DNA of 64,000 bases from Rhinatrema bivittatum (GCF_901001135.1 NC_042618.1:302046624-302110623); one strand, 5' to 3'. Shown: positions 10,434-22,439, counted from the stretch's first letter. Made by a program: numbers and translations. The notes: generated by a model from the letters alone, not told the origin.

Positions 10434-10904
10434 ACATAAGAACATAAGAAATTGCCATGCTGGGTCAGACCAAGGATCCATCAAGCCCAGCATCCTGTTT
10501 CCAACAGAGGCCAAACCAGTCCACAAGAACCTGGAAAGTACCCAAACACCAAGAAGATCCCATGCTACTGATGCAATTAATAGCAGTGGCTATTCCCTAA
10601 GTCAACTTGATTAATAGCAGTTAATGGACTTATCCTCCAAGAACTTATCCAAACCTTTTTTGAACCCAGCTACACTAACTGCACTAACCACATCCTCTGG
10701 CAAAAAATTCCAGAGCTTAATTGTGAGTTGAGTGAAAAAGAATTTTCTCCAATTAGTCTTAAATGTGCTACTTGCTAACTTCATGGAGTGCCCCCTAGTT
10801 CTTCTGTTATTTGAAAGTGTAAATAACCGATTCACATCTACTCGTTCAAGACCGCTCATGATTTTAAAGACCTCTATCATATCTCCCATCAATCGAGAAA
10901 GATA
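10434..10904 (-). mobile_element. CR1-like LINE 3' end, inverted insertion
   Basis: On the minus strand this covers the last roughly 470 bases of CR1, ending in the octamer tail (read here as acataagaacataagaa). It sits inside a plus-strand CR1 copy. The ORF at 10611-10892 lies in it. Confidence 0.85.
10611..10892 (-). pseudogene. CR1-like ORF2 C-terminal end
   Basis: A 93-residue open frame representing the C-terminus of the CR1 polyprotein. It shows MIEVFKIMSGLERVDVNRLF, then RTRGHSMKLASSTFKTNWRK, a FFFTQLTIKLWNFLPEDVV block and a final KKGLDKFLEDKSINCY. This conserved tail of CR1/L2-type LINEs has no well-defined catalytic role. The same tail recurs at 11940-12128, 13295-13606, 27784-28029 and 56938-57129. 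It is 5'-truncated, as most CR1 insertions are. Confidence 0.85.
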
Positions 10905-11580
10905 ATGGAGACCTCCAAGGATCAGTCCTGGAGCCAGTAGTTTTTAATATATTTATGATCTGGAAAATGGAGAGATGAGTAAAGTGATCACATTTACAGA
11001 TGACAGAAAATTATTCAAAGTTATTATCTCATGAACCAGTCATGAATAGTTGTAAGGGGAATATGCAAAGCTGGAGGACTGGGCATCAAAATGGCGGATG
11101 AAATTTAATGTGGACAAATGCAAAGTGATTCATATATGGGACAATAATCCAAATGATAGGTGTACAATACTGTGTTCTATATTATGCATCAGCACTCAGG
11201 AAATGGATATTCAAATCATTTTTGACAATATTTTGCAATCCTTGGCCCAGTATGCAGTGGCAGTCAAAAAAGCAAATAAAATATTATATATTATTAGGAA
11301 TGGAATGGAAAGTAAAACTGAGGATATCATAATGCCTCTATATTGATCCATGTTGTGACTGTACCTTATTTGCAATTCTGGTTTCCCCCATCTCAAAAAA
11401 GATATAGCGGATTTAGAAAAGATATAGAAGAATGGCCAAAATGATAAGGAAAGACTGAGTAGATTAGGTCCTTTCAGCCTGGAGAAAAGACAGCTGAGAG
11501 GAGATATTCCAGTGGTTTATAAAATTTTGAGTGGGATGGAACAGGTATCTAGGGAATGGTTATTTAGAGAGAAACATGAC
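10905..11580 (+). mobile_element. CR1-like LINE, reverse transcriptase/connection region
   Basis: The target CR1 copy continues after the inverted insertion: 'ggatcagtcctggagccagtag' (the PQGSVLG block), a degraded FADD region, and the connection region with the frame at 11098-11346 (MKFNVDKCKVIHI, then a QERD-like region now ISTQEMDIQI). It fades at about 11580 before the C-terminal tail. Confidence 0.75.
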
Positions 11581-11704
11581 GAGAAACACAAAAGACTATA
11601 TGGCCTGTCTAGTCTGCCCATCCATTCAAATTGCTTAGCTCTACAATCCTTACCAAAACTTTAGAGATCCCTGTGGTTCACCAATGCTTAGTTGGATTCA
11701 CCAC
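11581..11704. other. Short unassigned segment
   Basis: The sequence around 'atatggcctgtctagtctgcccatcc' looks like a fragment of another dispersed LINE, but there is too little to assign. Confidence 0.3.
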
Positions 11705-12250
11705 ATAAGAACATAAGAAATTGTCATACTGGGAAGATTGAGGGTCCATCAAGCCCAGCATCCTGTTTCCAATCTAGGTTACAAGTACCTGGCAAGTACC
11801 CAAACATTAAATAGATCCCATGCTACCAATGCTAGTAATAACAGTGGCTATTCTCTAAGTCAACTTGATTAATTGCAGTTTATGGTCTTTTCCTCCAGGA
11901 ATGTATCCAAACCTTTTTTAAACCTAGCTACACTCTACCCTAACTACATCCTCTAGCTCTGAGCTGAATTGTACGCTGAGTGAAAAAGATTTTTCTCCAA
12001 TTTGTTTTAAATGTGCTACTTGCTAACTTCATGGAGTGCCCCCTAGTCCTTCCATTATCTGAAAGAGTAAATAACCAATTCACATTTACCTGTTCTAGTC
12101 CTCTCATGTTTTTATAAACCTCTATCATATCCTCCCTCAGTCACCTTTTCTTCAAGCTGAACAGCTCTAACCTCTTTAGCCTTTCCTCATAAGGGAGCCA
12201 TTCCATCCCCTTTGGTCACTCTCTCTGTACCTTTTCAAGTGCAGCAATAT
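11705..12250 (-). mobile_element. CR1-like LINE 3' end
   Basis: The minus-strand CR1 3' end has the octamer tail at 11705, the conserved 'catcaagcccagcatcctgtttccaa' block and the C-terminal frame at 11940-12128. It extends into the connection region at 12130-12240 (ctcataagggagccattcc). Confidence 0.85.
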
Positions 12251-13190
12251 CCACTGGGAGGCTGCTCCATATATCTATCTACCACCCTTTCTGTAAAAAA
12301 TTCTTTTTTTAGATTACTTTTGAATCTACCCCTTTTCATACTCATCCCATGATCCCAGATTCTAGAGCCTCTTTTCTGTTGAAAGAGGCCCACTTCTCTG
12401 CATAGATACCTTGGAGGTATTTATGTAAAAGTCTTCTTTACTGAGAGAATTCCACAAACCACATACATATAATATAAAGCAAACAGTGTGCAATTGTTCC
12501 TTCTACACAATATTCATATAACACAATCTTTAACCAATCAAAAGCATAACTCTCCCTGTTATTCAAAACCCCCACCCCCACCCTCATTCCCATCCTGATT
12601 CTGCCTTTACTCCAGATATAGAGTTCATAATTTCACTTTGCAATGTATTTAAATGTTATTATATGTCCCCTGCCTGCTTTTCCTCTAAAGTATACAAGTT
12701 GAGATCCTTAAGTCTGTCCATATGTTTTACAATGAAGACCAAACCTCCAGACTGACTCCAGAATTGTACTCAGTATTCCAAATGGAGTCTCACCAGGGGT
12801 ATACAGAAGTAATATTGCCTCCTTTTTTCCTGCTGACTATTCCTCTCCCTTATGCAACCAAGCATCTTCCTTGCTGTTGCCATTGCCTTATCCACCTGTT
12901 TGTCCACCTTGATATAATCAGACATGATCACCCCCAGATCCTGCTCTTCTTTTGAGCATAGAAGAATTTTGCCTGTATACTGTACTGCTCCTTGGGTTTT
13001 TTCACCACGAAATACATGACCCTGAATATTTTGCAGTAAATCTTAACTGTCAGACTCTAGACCATTCCTCAAGCTTAGTTGCATCCCTCCTCATGTTTTC
13101 CACACCTTCTTAGGTGTCTACTATGTTGCTGATTTTGGTATCATCTGCAAAAAAACAAATCTTTCTCAATAGTCCTTTTGAAATATCGAG
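12251..13190 (-). mobile_element. Second CR1-type LINE subfamily, degenerate
   Basis: On the minus strand this is a different CR1-type lineage. It includes the 'ctccattccactactg' type connection region, a 3' region with 'gatcatcagtgttgcc' style words and the block read here as cacccccagatcctgctcttc, common to CR1-type 3' halves. The stretch 12425-12640 interrupts it and is not recognisable. No open coding frame survives. Confidence 0.55.
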
Positions 13191-13202
13191 CAAGGAGGAT
13201 CT

Positions 13203-13316
13203 ATTCTTTGGGATCCTACTAGGTACTTGTAACCTAGATTGGCCACTATTGGCGGTAGGATGCTGGGATTGATGGAGCTTTGGTCTGATCCAGTATGGCA
13301 TTTCTTATGTTCTTAG
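13203..13316 (+). mobile_element. CR1-like LINE 3' terminal fragment
   Basis: A plus-strand copy of the last about 110 bases of CR1, with 'aggatgctgggattgatggagc' and the tail ttcttatgttcttag. Confidence 0.75.
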
Positions 13317-13394
13317 GTAATCATTTGTTAACAAAAATAAAATCCATGTTCACAAATTGGATCTCAGTTCTGCTATCTATCCATCTACACTTAT

Positions 13395-13792
13395 TTACAT
13401 TTTCAGATAATAGAAGGACTAGGGGGCACTCCATGAAGTTAGCAAGCAACACATTTAAGTCTAATCGGAGAAAATTCTTTTTCACTCAGCACACAATTAA
13501 GCGCTGGAATTTGTTGCCAGAGGATGTGGTTAGTATAGTTAGTGTAGCTGGGTTTAAAAAAGGTTTGGATAAATTCTTGGAGGAGAAGTCCATTAACTGC
13601 TATTAATCAAGTTGACTTAGGGAATGGCCTCTGCTATTATTGACATCAGTAACATGGGATCTTCTTAGTTTTTGGGAACTTGCCAGGTTCTTATGGCCTG
13701 GATTGGCCACTGTTGGAAACAGGATGCTGGGCTTGATGGACCCTTGGTCTGACCCAGCATGGCAATTTCTTATGTTCTTATGTAAATGACCA
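13395..13792 (+). mobile_element. CR1-like LINE C-terminal and 3' end
   Basis: A plus-strand, 5'-truncated CR1 copy beginning in the 'gataatagaaggactagg' block and running to the octamer tail ttcttatgttcttatgt at about 13790. It contains the end of the frame at 13295-13606 with the conserved tail KKGLDKFLEEKSINCY, among the better preserved CR1 tails here. Confidence 0.85.
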
Positions 13793-16195
13793 TTCAGTCT
13801 TATCTATCTATCTGCCCATAAATAACTTTTTGCTGCATGTTTTATGGTTTATTTCACTTGATGAATCATCGCATCTTACAATTGTAATTCAAAGTGATCT
13901 ACAAATAAAATTAGAACTTACTAACTGCCTTACGCAGTGCTGTGCAAAGCGGTGTGATAACACACTCAGATCCTTTGCATTATTTGTTTATTCCAGATTC
14001 CTCCTGTAAATCTCTTAAACTGTCTCTGATGGATGCAGGTAGAGCTGACAGTGACTGAGGACACCTCACTTTACTGTTTGACTCACAAGAATTCTGCTTG
14101 AGTTTTTTCTTGGTACACTGACCTAGAACAATGTTTGAAATAGAGCCATACCGACTCTATCAATTACTTTCCATGAAAGATATCTCTTTGGCTAGTCAAC
14201 ATTACTTTCATGTCCCATTTCAATTTATTAGCTATATTTTACAGTATTTGGGAGAAGAAGTCTTAATTTTATCAGTACAATGGGAAGAGAGAGAGAGAGA
14301 GAGAGAGAACCAAAGTAACATTTGCATTACCTCTGATTACCCTGTACTCTATACATTCTTGAAAGTACTAATAAAAAGATAATGATTCAGCTTATGAGGA
14401 ACATCAGTGATGGTCAGAACAAACTCAGTAAAGTGCAAAGAAGAAAACTGGATTTCAGAACTGTAAAATGGATAACCACACAGCGCAATGTTCTGTGGGC
14501 ATCCAGACAGGCGATGGGAAGTGATCTGAAAAGAATTCTACCAGAATTCAATTTCAAAGAGAAGTCTTAAAAGCTCAACTTTTTGGTTTGTCCTTTAAAA
14601 GGCATCACAACCTACACGGAAAAAAAACCCAAAAACGCTGGTGGAACCTTCTAGAGACAAATTGATTTACTAAGGTATAAGCTTTCAAGCAAAAATGTTC
14701 TCAATAAATCGATTGGTGAATAAGGTGCCTCCAGTCTCATTTACGTTTTTTCTTCTACAAACTAACATAGTTCTCCCTCTGGATGTTGTCATTACCTACA
14801 AATACTCCTGTTTTCTCCAGGCCCAAATATAAGTACTAGAACTCTACCTATAAGAATTCACTGTTACATTTCACATTTTTAACTGTCAATGCAGCGCTGG
14901 TAGCAAACAGAAGCAGGGTTAACACCCCTTCCTCCCCCACCAAAGTAATTCAGGGAGTAGTCTGTCCTCACTTATTAACATAAATTGCAACAGTGTTCCA
15001 AGGATATTTCGAAAGACCTTTCCACCATTGCTTGAGTATTGATGATTTCAGCTTAGAATAACTCCAAGGGAACTTATGATTCAGTCTAACATATTCCCCC
15101 TATAATGCTTGCAATTCTTCTCATACTCCCCCTTCTCTCACTATGAAGGGAGGCAAGGGTGGAGTTTCTTTCTAGTACTCATTGGAAGCTTTTGTCTCTG
15201 CAGTTAAAATCCCTTCCCCAAACCTAGGGGAGAATCGCATGGGAGCTATCCAGTTTTGGACAACACTGTCACAACTTGAATTTTCACACAATATCTACTC
15301 AATAAATAAGCCATCCAAGAATTGCAAAATACTCTAAGAAACAAGTCCTATATTTCAGCAGCCAAGTGGCAAGGAACAGCTCTCATAGTGTGGGAATCAG
15401 TGAAGACTGAAAGACAAGTCATAAATCTAAGCCAGAGGAGGCATGGGAATCTACATCCTTTCATAGCCATGAAGTCTGCCATCAGCTAAACTATCACTGA
15501 AAAATATGTTGTGAAATCTTAATGCAATCTATGTGATAAAGTTCTGCACTTAGAGAAGCAAAACCGAATCACTCTTGCACTTTGTGCAAGAGACTGCTTT
15601 GGGTTCGAAGGGCTGCAGTGACAGATGCTGATGCCTGTCTGCAGCGAGGGGGCAGCAGAGATTCGTCTTGGCTACAAACAGCATTTCTTCCAAACTAATG
15701 GACAGTTTATCTGTTATCCTACTCTACTCAGAATCTGCCATAATCCATGAAGTGTCATCATGGAGCAGGTCATGAGAGCAGTGCTGTGGTCAGGCATATA
15801 CCTGAGTATTTATAATTATTGTCCACATGCACCTAGAAGTTTGTAAACAAACACCTGAGAACTTATGCACACACTATGTGTATGCATTATCTGTGCGCGT
15901 GCACACACACACACACTTGGGAGTTTTTAGATTCACAATTTACTGTTCAGGTAACTGATTATTTAATATTTGCTGAGAAAATCATCCTGTAATTGACCAC
16001 TCAGCAGTTTAAGTCAGCTTTTAACCCTCTCTTTACATTCAGCACTAATGTCCTAAATCCATGGTCCCTTCATCTGAGTTACTGAAAAACTAATAGACAA
16101 GGATTAATGTTTAATTACATTCATGGTGCTGTTTAATTTTAGTAACCATTCCAGAATGATTGTGTTAGATTGTCACAGGTGAGAGATATGCAGAC
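13793..16195. other. Low-repeat region, no coding gene recognised
   Basis: This is the start of the longest stretch without a recognisable mobile element. It contains a short (GA)n at 14288-14308 and a (CA)n near 15905-15917. Two small frames at 14131-14382 and 14382-14570 have no family features. A CTCF-like word lies near 15650. I see no convincing exon. Confidence 0.45.
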
Positions 16196-16745
16196 ATAAA
16201 ACATAATGCAATTATACATAAACACATATAACATATTTTCACACACACCTATACATATAATACTTAAACACACATAACCCTATAGAAATATATCCTACAC
16301 ACACACACACATGCACATATCTATTTACAGCACACACACATCAATACACAACTCAAGTCCTACACATATACAACATTATAAACATGGGTCTGTACATATA
16401 CACAATTACTCATACATAGACCCTATATAAACATACTCTATAAATGCATTTTCACACAGCACACTTTTATGCATAGTTCCCTGCACACAATCCAATACAC
16501 TCATACATGCTCCTATCAGCACACATTTATGTACACTTACAGATTCATATATTTATACACCTCTATAAACTGACACATTTACAACTATGTATATAAATAT
16601 CTATATCTCATGCTATATATGTAGATATATAGATAAATATCTATGTACCAATATACACAATATACGCTCATATAGTCCACTATAAATACACATCCACACA
16701 AGCATATATATGTACACAACTTTATATAAACACATACATTATCTG
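16196..16745 (+). repeat. Cryptic CA/TA-rich tract
   Basis: About 550 bases are dominated by A, C and T with very little G, built from mixed acacac, atacat and tatata words. It is not a clean microsatellite but a long region of cryptic simplicity, which suggests an old expanded and decayed (CA)n/(TA)n array. Confidence 0.85.
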
Positions 16746-17236
16746 TCAAATCAAAAATACCATAACTTATTTTACTCTAGCTTAGCTTTCGCATGACACT
16801 AAACTTTTGCTAAACACTGAAGAAATACAAATGAAAAGCACATTCTCCTTGCTACTGTCAGAAAGAGAGAACCCTGGAGGCGCTCTGTGTTCTAGTCTCC
16901 TCCGCAGCAGAGTTCTTCCTCGGCAGCTCACAAACATATATAGCCAAAAAAAAAAAAAAAGAAGGCTCCAATCCCCGCCAGACATTGTTCCTTCCTTACT
17001 TTCAGGCGCACTCTGCTCGCCTTAGTATTCTGCTGCTTCCAGTTCCAGCATTTCCTTCTCGAGAATTTCTCGCACATCTGGAAGGGATTGATGGACATGG
17101 ACAGCAACAGTGTGCCTGAACTGCACAGCTGACACTTAGCATCGCAGGCTATCCCACACCTGCAGAAATGTCTCTGCAGGACCCATTGTACAACACACTC
17201 AGAGACCTCAGATATTATAACTTACAGACATCTCTC

Positions 17237-17305
17237 TATAAAAGAGAAGAGTGCTCATCTCAGTTGTATATTCCCATGTCTTGTTAGTTCTCTATTGGGA
17301 ATAAA
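17237..17305 (+). promoter_or_regulatory. TATA-like box followed by AATAAA
   Basis: TATAAAAG at 17237-17244 is followed 56 bases later by AATAAA at 17300-17305. This spacing is typical of the U3/R part of a retroviral-type LTR. The LTR ends are not clear and no internal region was found, so it could also be chance. Confidence 0.25.
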
Positions 17306-17596
17306 AGTCTGGTCCTATTAGTGATCAAACTGCACAGGTATGAGGTTTAATCATTTTCATCTTAATTACACCATTTGAGGGCTGTAGAAACAATCTTTTT
17401 AAAAAGCGTCCCACAAAGGGATTGGATCTTGATATCATAATACATTTTATCATTGTGGTGGAAATTAAGAGCCAAAAGAAGTGGAAAACAATTCAATAAA
17501 AATAAGGACAATATATCAACCCGTGTCCCTCAATGAGAAGCCAGCATCTTTCTGGCAGGTCAGAGATGGGAACACTGTGGATTTCACTCAGGAGCT

Positions 17597-17938
17597 GTGA
17601 AGGGCTGGGAGAGAGTCCTGCTGGCTGCTTACCCCTGTGGAGGGCTGGAAGAGAGTCCTGCCGGCTGCTCACCCCTACCTGATCTGAATTTGCTCCGAAT
17701 CAACAAGGAATGTTCGGAGCCCAGGAGTGTCATGGTGAGTTTCGGAAAAGAATTCCAGTTCCAGGAAGTCCCTCAGTCAAAGCCAACCCGAGCTCAGGGG
17801 GTGAGGAGGCTCACCCAGAGCCGACAACAGGTCTCTGTTGCCCTAGCCAGCGCCTTTATGACTTGGAAAGACTTGGTTCCATCTAACACTGACCCTCCAC
17901 AAGAAGCGACTGCTGAGCCTTCTCCCGTGCAGAAGTAA
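17597..17938 (+). other. Unidentified 113-residue open frame with a 41-bp tandem duplication
   Basis: The frame begins with two copies of a 41-bp unit (gaagggctggGAGAGAGTCC.. and its repeat, about 17598-17678) that encode WERVLLAAYPCGG and LEESPAGCSPL-type segments out of register. The rest has no motif I recognise. A splice-donor-like CATG|GTGAGT lies near 17732-17741. Its sequence texture is less repetitive than the surroundings. It could be a 5' exon or, more likely, a chance frame. Confidence 0.2.
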
Positions 17939-17939
17939 T

Positions 17940-19800
17940 TAATGTACAGCCGACAGGACCCTCCTCCCTTCACTCAGGGTTACTATCAGCAGCATCACTG
18001 GGTCCCGCTGATGTCATAGTCTAGTAAGGATTATCACTAAAGACATAGTTTGATATCTGATCCCTATTACTAGCAGCACTAGCCCAGCCAATCAACAAGC
18101 GTGCTGTGTCAGACTGTAGAGATTCAGCCGAGGCTGAAACATCAACAAACAAGCCTTAACCCTTTCCAAGCTCCATGAGAGGGAAGCGTCTGTGTTCCCT
18201 TGTAGAGTCATCCCTCTGGGCCACAAGTTGCTATGAGAGGAGAGCTAAAAGCTTGTACTCCCTGTTAGAATGACTCGCAGGCTCTCTTCTAACAAACACA
18301 GCTGAATGGACATGGAATGGGAATCAAGCAAGAATGTGGTATGGAGTTTGGCAAAGGGCAAAATGATCCCTGCCAGTGACAGATTACTATAAACAAGGAG
18401 AAATGCATTGCATTATAAGAACAGACACTGGGAGGAAAGACCGATGCCAAGATAAGGGACCAGAAACAGACATTTGGTTCAGAGATGGATGCGGGGAGTA
18501 AAGATAATTGCTGGATGTAAAGAGCGGAGACTGACCCTGTTTTATGTTTCCAGCACACATTTTAGGGCAGTGGTTTCTGAGAGACAAATATATAAATATG
18601 CACTCACATCTCTGAATAAACTGGTTCCTGGGAAAGATTTGTTAGAAAATACTTTGTGCATCCTTAATTTTAAAATATCTTATGCACACAACAGATGAAA
18701 ATGTAAAATTCTCTGAGGAATTTCTGACGATAGACCCTTGTACAATTTCTGTAACTTTTCTACATTGCAGAAATACAAAAGGAAAACATTGTTTTCCGAT
18801 GTTCTGTGACATTTCTTTATACTCTTTCTACACACACACACACACCATCTAAATAATGATGTTTGCAGAACTTCTTTTAAAACAAAACTGAAAACATTGC
18901 TTCTTTCTAAAATGTATATGAATAAATTCTATAAATTGTTGTGGTATTTGATAAGGCATTTATATGTAATTAATCTACTCAGTTTGGAGTTACTAAAATT
19001 TATTTCCCAGACCCCACTGCTTACTACTATTTTAATCACCATCTCACTCACTGACATGACATGAACAGGGAATAGACACAGCAGAAATATTCCAAATTAC
19101 CCTATCAACTGATTAACAGGTTGTTAATACAAATAAAAAACATACTTTGAAATGTCTGCATACAAATGCTAGAAATTTAACAAAATAAGATGGGAGAGCT
19201 AAAATGTATGGCACTGAATGTCGAGGCATCATTGGCACCTTAGTGGAAGGAAGATAACCAATGGGATACTGTCAAAGCAGATGGAAGGAAGGACAAATGA
19301 CAACCATCAGGGCAAAAAGGTGAGGTGAGAGAGGCTATTCTATTCAATGAACATCTTTCATAAAAATGGAAAAGCTATCCCTGTCAATGTATTGTCAAAC
19401 TCCAGTCAAACAGATATGTATTTTTTGATTTCCCCCACCCCTCAGCTTACTGCATTTCTTAATGCAAAGAAGATTTTGAGATATCTGTTGGCTGAGACAT
19501 CTGGTCTAGAAATAGCATAATGAGTCCTTATTATATTAATTGTCTTGTGCTAGAACTTTTCAATATTTGCCTGCCTTTTCTTTTTCCTTTATGATTACCT
19601 TAAGAAGTATTGTAATTGTAATCGGTTTTGGGAGACTTGATTTACAGTGCTATGTTAATATAATTCTTGATGCTGTTAGAGAAGCTAAGCCTCCAAGATT
19701 GGCACACAATGCTGCAGCTTATACAGGTCTTAATTTTCTTGGAGCTGCAGTAGTTAGATGTATGACTTATTCACCTTTTACTCAAAATCACACAAGAGCT
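17940..19800. other. Unassigned, mostly unique sequence
   Basis: No mobile element or coding frame recognised. A (CA)n run lies at 18832-18844. The segment just before 19800 (gcacacaatgctgcagctt) has a faint likeness to the QNAAAR block of L2-type LINEs but is too decayed to call. Confidence 0.4.
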
Positions 19801-19805
19801 ATTAA

Positions 19806-20787
19806 AATAAGAACATAAGATCATAAGACTTGCCATACTGAGTCAGTCGAAAAGTCCATCAAATCCAGAATCCTTTCCCAACAGTGTCCAATCCTGTTCA
19901 CAAATACCTGGCAGGACCCCAAGGAGTAGACAGATTCCAAGCTGCTTATCCCAGGGATAAGCTTCTGCAACTCCTCCTTAATAATGGTTTTTTGACTTTT
20001 CCTCTAGGAACTTATCCAAACCTTTTTTAAATGCAGCTACACTAACAGCTTTCACCATATCCTCTGGCAACAAATTCCATAGCTTAATTATACGTTGAGT
20101 ATAAAAATATTTTCACTTATTAATTTTAAATGTATTACCTAGTAACTTCAATATGTGTCCCCTAGTCTTTGAACTTTTAGAAAAAGAGTAAACAACTGAT
20201 TCTCGTTTACTAGTTCCATTCCACTCATTGTTTTATAGACCTCTATCATTTCTCCCTTAGCCTGTCTTCTCCAAGCTAAAGAGTCCTAACCTCTTTAGCC
20301 TTTCTTCATAGGGGAATTGTTCCATGTCCTTTACAATTTGGTTGCTCTTCTCTATACCTTTTCTAATTCTGCTATATCTTTTTTGAGATGTGGTCACCAG
20401 TACTGCACATAATACTCAAGATGAGGACCCACTATGGAGCAATACACAGGCATTATGAAATTCTCTGTTTTATTCTCCATTCCTTTCCTAATAATCCTTA
20501 GCATTCTATTTGCTTTATTGGCTGCCTCTGCACACCGAGCAAAAGATTTCAAGGTCCTCTTTCAATTTCTCAGAATCGTCTTGTGATTTAACAACTTTGA
20601 AACATTTTGCACATTGGCAAATTTGATCACCTCACTCATTGTTCCCATTTCCAGGTTGTTTACAAATATATTAAAAAGCAGTAGTCCCAGAACAAATCCC
20701 TGGGGCACTCCACTATTCATCTTTCTCCATTGGGAAAAGTTGGGGCCTACTTCTCTGTCCAGACTGGTTTCTCACCTTCCATCACTG
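19806..20787 (-). mobile_element. CR1-like LINE 3' half, degenerate
   Basis: On the minus strand, from the octamer tail (read as taagaacataagatcataag) through the C-terminal coding block, the connection region (cctctttagcctttcttcatagggg) and upstream to the FADD-proximal region near 20640 (read as gtttacaaatatattaaaaagcag). All frames are broken. Confidence 0.8.
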
Positions 20788-21000
20788 TACTCCTGGGGTA
20801 ATTCTGTGCAAAACAATTTAAAAGCTGCGCATAAAAACGTAAAATTCTGCAAAATTCTGCAAATTTTATATTGGTCAAAATAACACAATTTACATGGCAA
20901 TTTTTAAGTAATTACATTTTAAATTAATAAAGAAAAAAGTTATTACTTAGAGATGCAGAATTTTAAATATTTTGAGCAGAATTTCCCTAGAAATTCACTG
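20788..21000. mobile_element. Possible hAT-type terminal segment
   Basis: It starts with tactcctggggtaattctgtgc and contains repeated 'aaaattctgcaaa' words. The first bases look like a hAT inverted terminus, but the partner end was not found and no TSD can be set. Confidence 0.25.
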
Positions 21001-21485
21001 TAAGAGTGTCCCTTCCACTCACTCTCCCTACTCCCCTGGCCACTTTGCCCTCTCAGGCCCCAACTCCTCCACCTGCCAGCATCTATCCCCTTCACCCCTT
21101 GGCTCAACCCCTTCCACTCTATCGCCAGTCCCAGAGTTTGACTCCATTCTCAGTACAGCCCCTTACAAAGGCACAATCTGTCCCTCCCTCTCTCACACAC
21201 ATGCTCCCTCTCTCTAGTACACATACACACGCCCTCATACAGGCTCCCTCACTCTCTCGCACACACACATCCCCTCATACAGGGTCCCTCTCTCTTTCAT
21301 ACACACCCACTCAAGTTCCCTTTCTCTCTCACACATACATCCTCATACAGGCTACCTATGTCTCTCTCTCATGCACCTCTTTACACAGGCTCTGTCTCAC
21401 ACATACACAATCCCTTCACACAGGCTAGCATCCTCACATACACACAATCCCTTTTTCATACATACGAGCTCCCAATCTCTCACAC
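21001..21485 (+). repeat. Minisatellite with CTCTCACACACAC units
   Basis: Repeats of roughly 40 bases follow the plan ctctctcacacacac..cccctcatacaggctccctc, clearest at 21180-21440, preceded by a C/T-rich segment. The array gives long spurious frames rich in S, H, T and P. Confidence 0.8.
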
Positions 21486-21900
21486 ATTTATTTATTTGTT
21501 TATTTATTTATTTATTTAAAATTTTTATAGACCGACATTCATCAGGGATATCACATCGGTTCACATTGTAACGCAAACAGACGCCTGGGGAGGCGTTTTA
21601 CATCGAACAGAGTTATATCAACAATTTATAACAAATTAACAAAAGAACAATTGAGGGGGGGGGGTAAGAGGGAGAATATAAGGAGGGAAAGTAACATTGA
21701 ATGTTAAATGTTAAGAATAGGCTTTACTAATATATATAAAATAAAATAATATTATAACAGTATATACATATCCAATATGAGGCGATGACATATTAAATAA
21801 ATTTGAGTATAGTTTGAGAGGAGAGGGGGGTAGAGGAACCTAGGGGGGGGGGGGGAGAGGGAAGGAGGGTAGAATGTGTAGGGATTAAATATACACATAT
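21486..21900 (-). mobile_element. L2-like LINE 3' tail plus G-rich tract
   Basis: On the minus strand the segment ends in a (TAAA)n tail (read as tttatttatttgtttattt at 21486-21520), preceded by the block read as tttttatagaccgacattc. The same 3' end is seen at 24831, 28172, 29345 and 55480. G runs at 21654-21663 and 21844-21855 follow. Confidence 0.65.
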
Positions 21901-21961
21901 ACACACTCCTTCACCATCTCCTCATATAGGCTTCCCTCTCTCTGGCACCCATCACTCAAGC

Positions 21962-22414
21962 TTGGCTTGGGTTAACTGTTCCCAACTACAACAACTGAAC
22001 AAATACAGCACAAACTCAATGAACCATACAATACAAAGGGAGGGAGGGTGGTTGAATTACTGGATCACCGATGAGGGACGAAATGTACCATGTTACATTG
22101 AGGTAACTATATTTGATCCCTTGCGAAATCACTCCTACCACAATCTGTTGCTCCAGTGTGACCCAATGAGGATTCAGCTATGGCATTTGAATCCAAATGC
22201 CAAGAAGGCTAAACCCCAGACACCCAGAAGCAAGCAACGGGTGGGGGAAGGGTACTACTCCTGCTCCTACCCTGATATGCCCTCACCTCAAATACCCCCC
22301 AAAAAGAGGTATGCATTGACAAATCCCCTTCCTGCCACCATGTTAATGGTGGTAAACTGGGACTTTGATCCCCTAGCCTTATACTTAGTTAAGCCAATAG
22401 TGCAAGTCTGGTGA
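21962..22414 (+). other. Unidentified 150-residue open frame
   Basis: The frame is longer than its surroundings would predict and is not low-complexity. It has two cysteines near YYSCSYPDM, a basic stretch (NPNAKKAKPQTPRSKQR) and tryptophans (GGWLNYWITDEG). I could not match it to any family. It lies just 5' of an L1-like ORF2 fragment on the same strand, so it may be part of an older retroelement. It could also be chance. Confidence 0.25.
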
Positions 22415-22439
22415 TATATATCTGTAACTGGTGGTGTAA

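Noticed and set aside
10434..10460. Possible tRNA-derived SINE start (acataagaacataagaa)
   Set aside because: The word is the inverse of the CR1 octamer tail, and no A or B box is present.
20972..21571. Open frames rich in S, H, T and P
   Set aside because: Generated by the CTCTCACACAC minisatellite.
21962..22414. Idea that the 150-residue frame is a retroviral envelope fragment
   Set aside because: No cleavage site, fusion peptide or transmembrane segment is visible, and the downstream segment fits an L1-like ORF2 better than an envelope.
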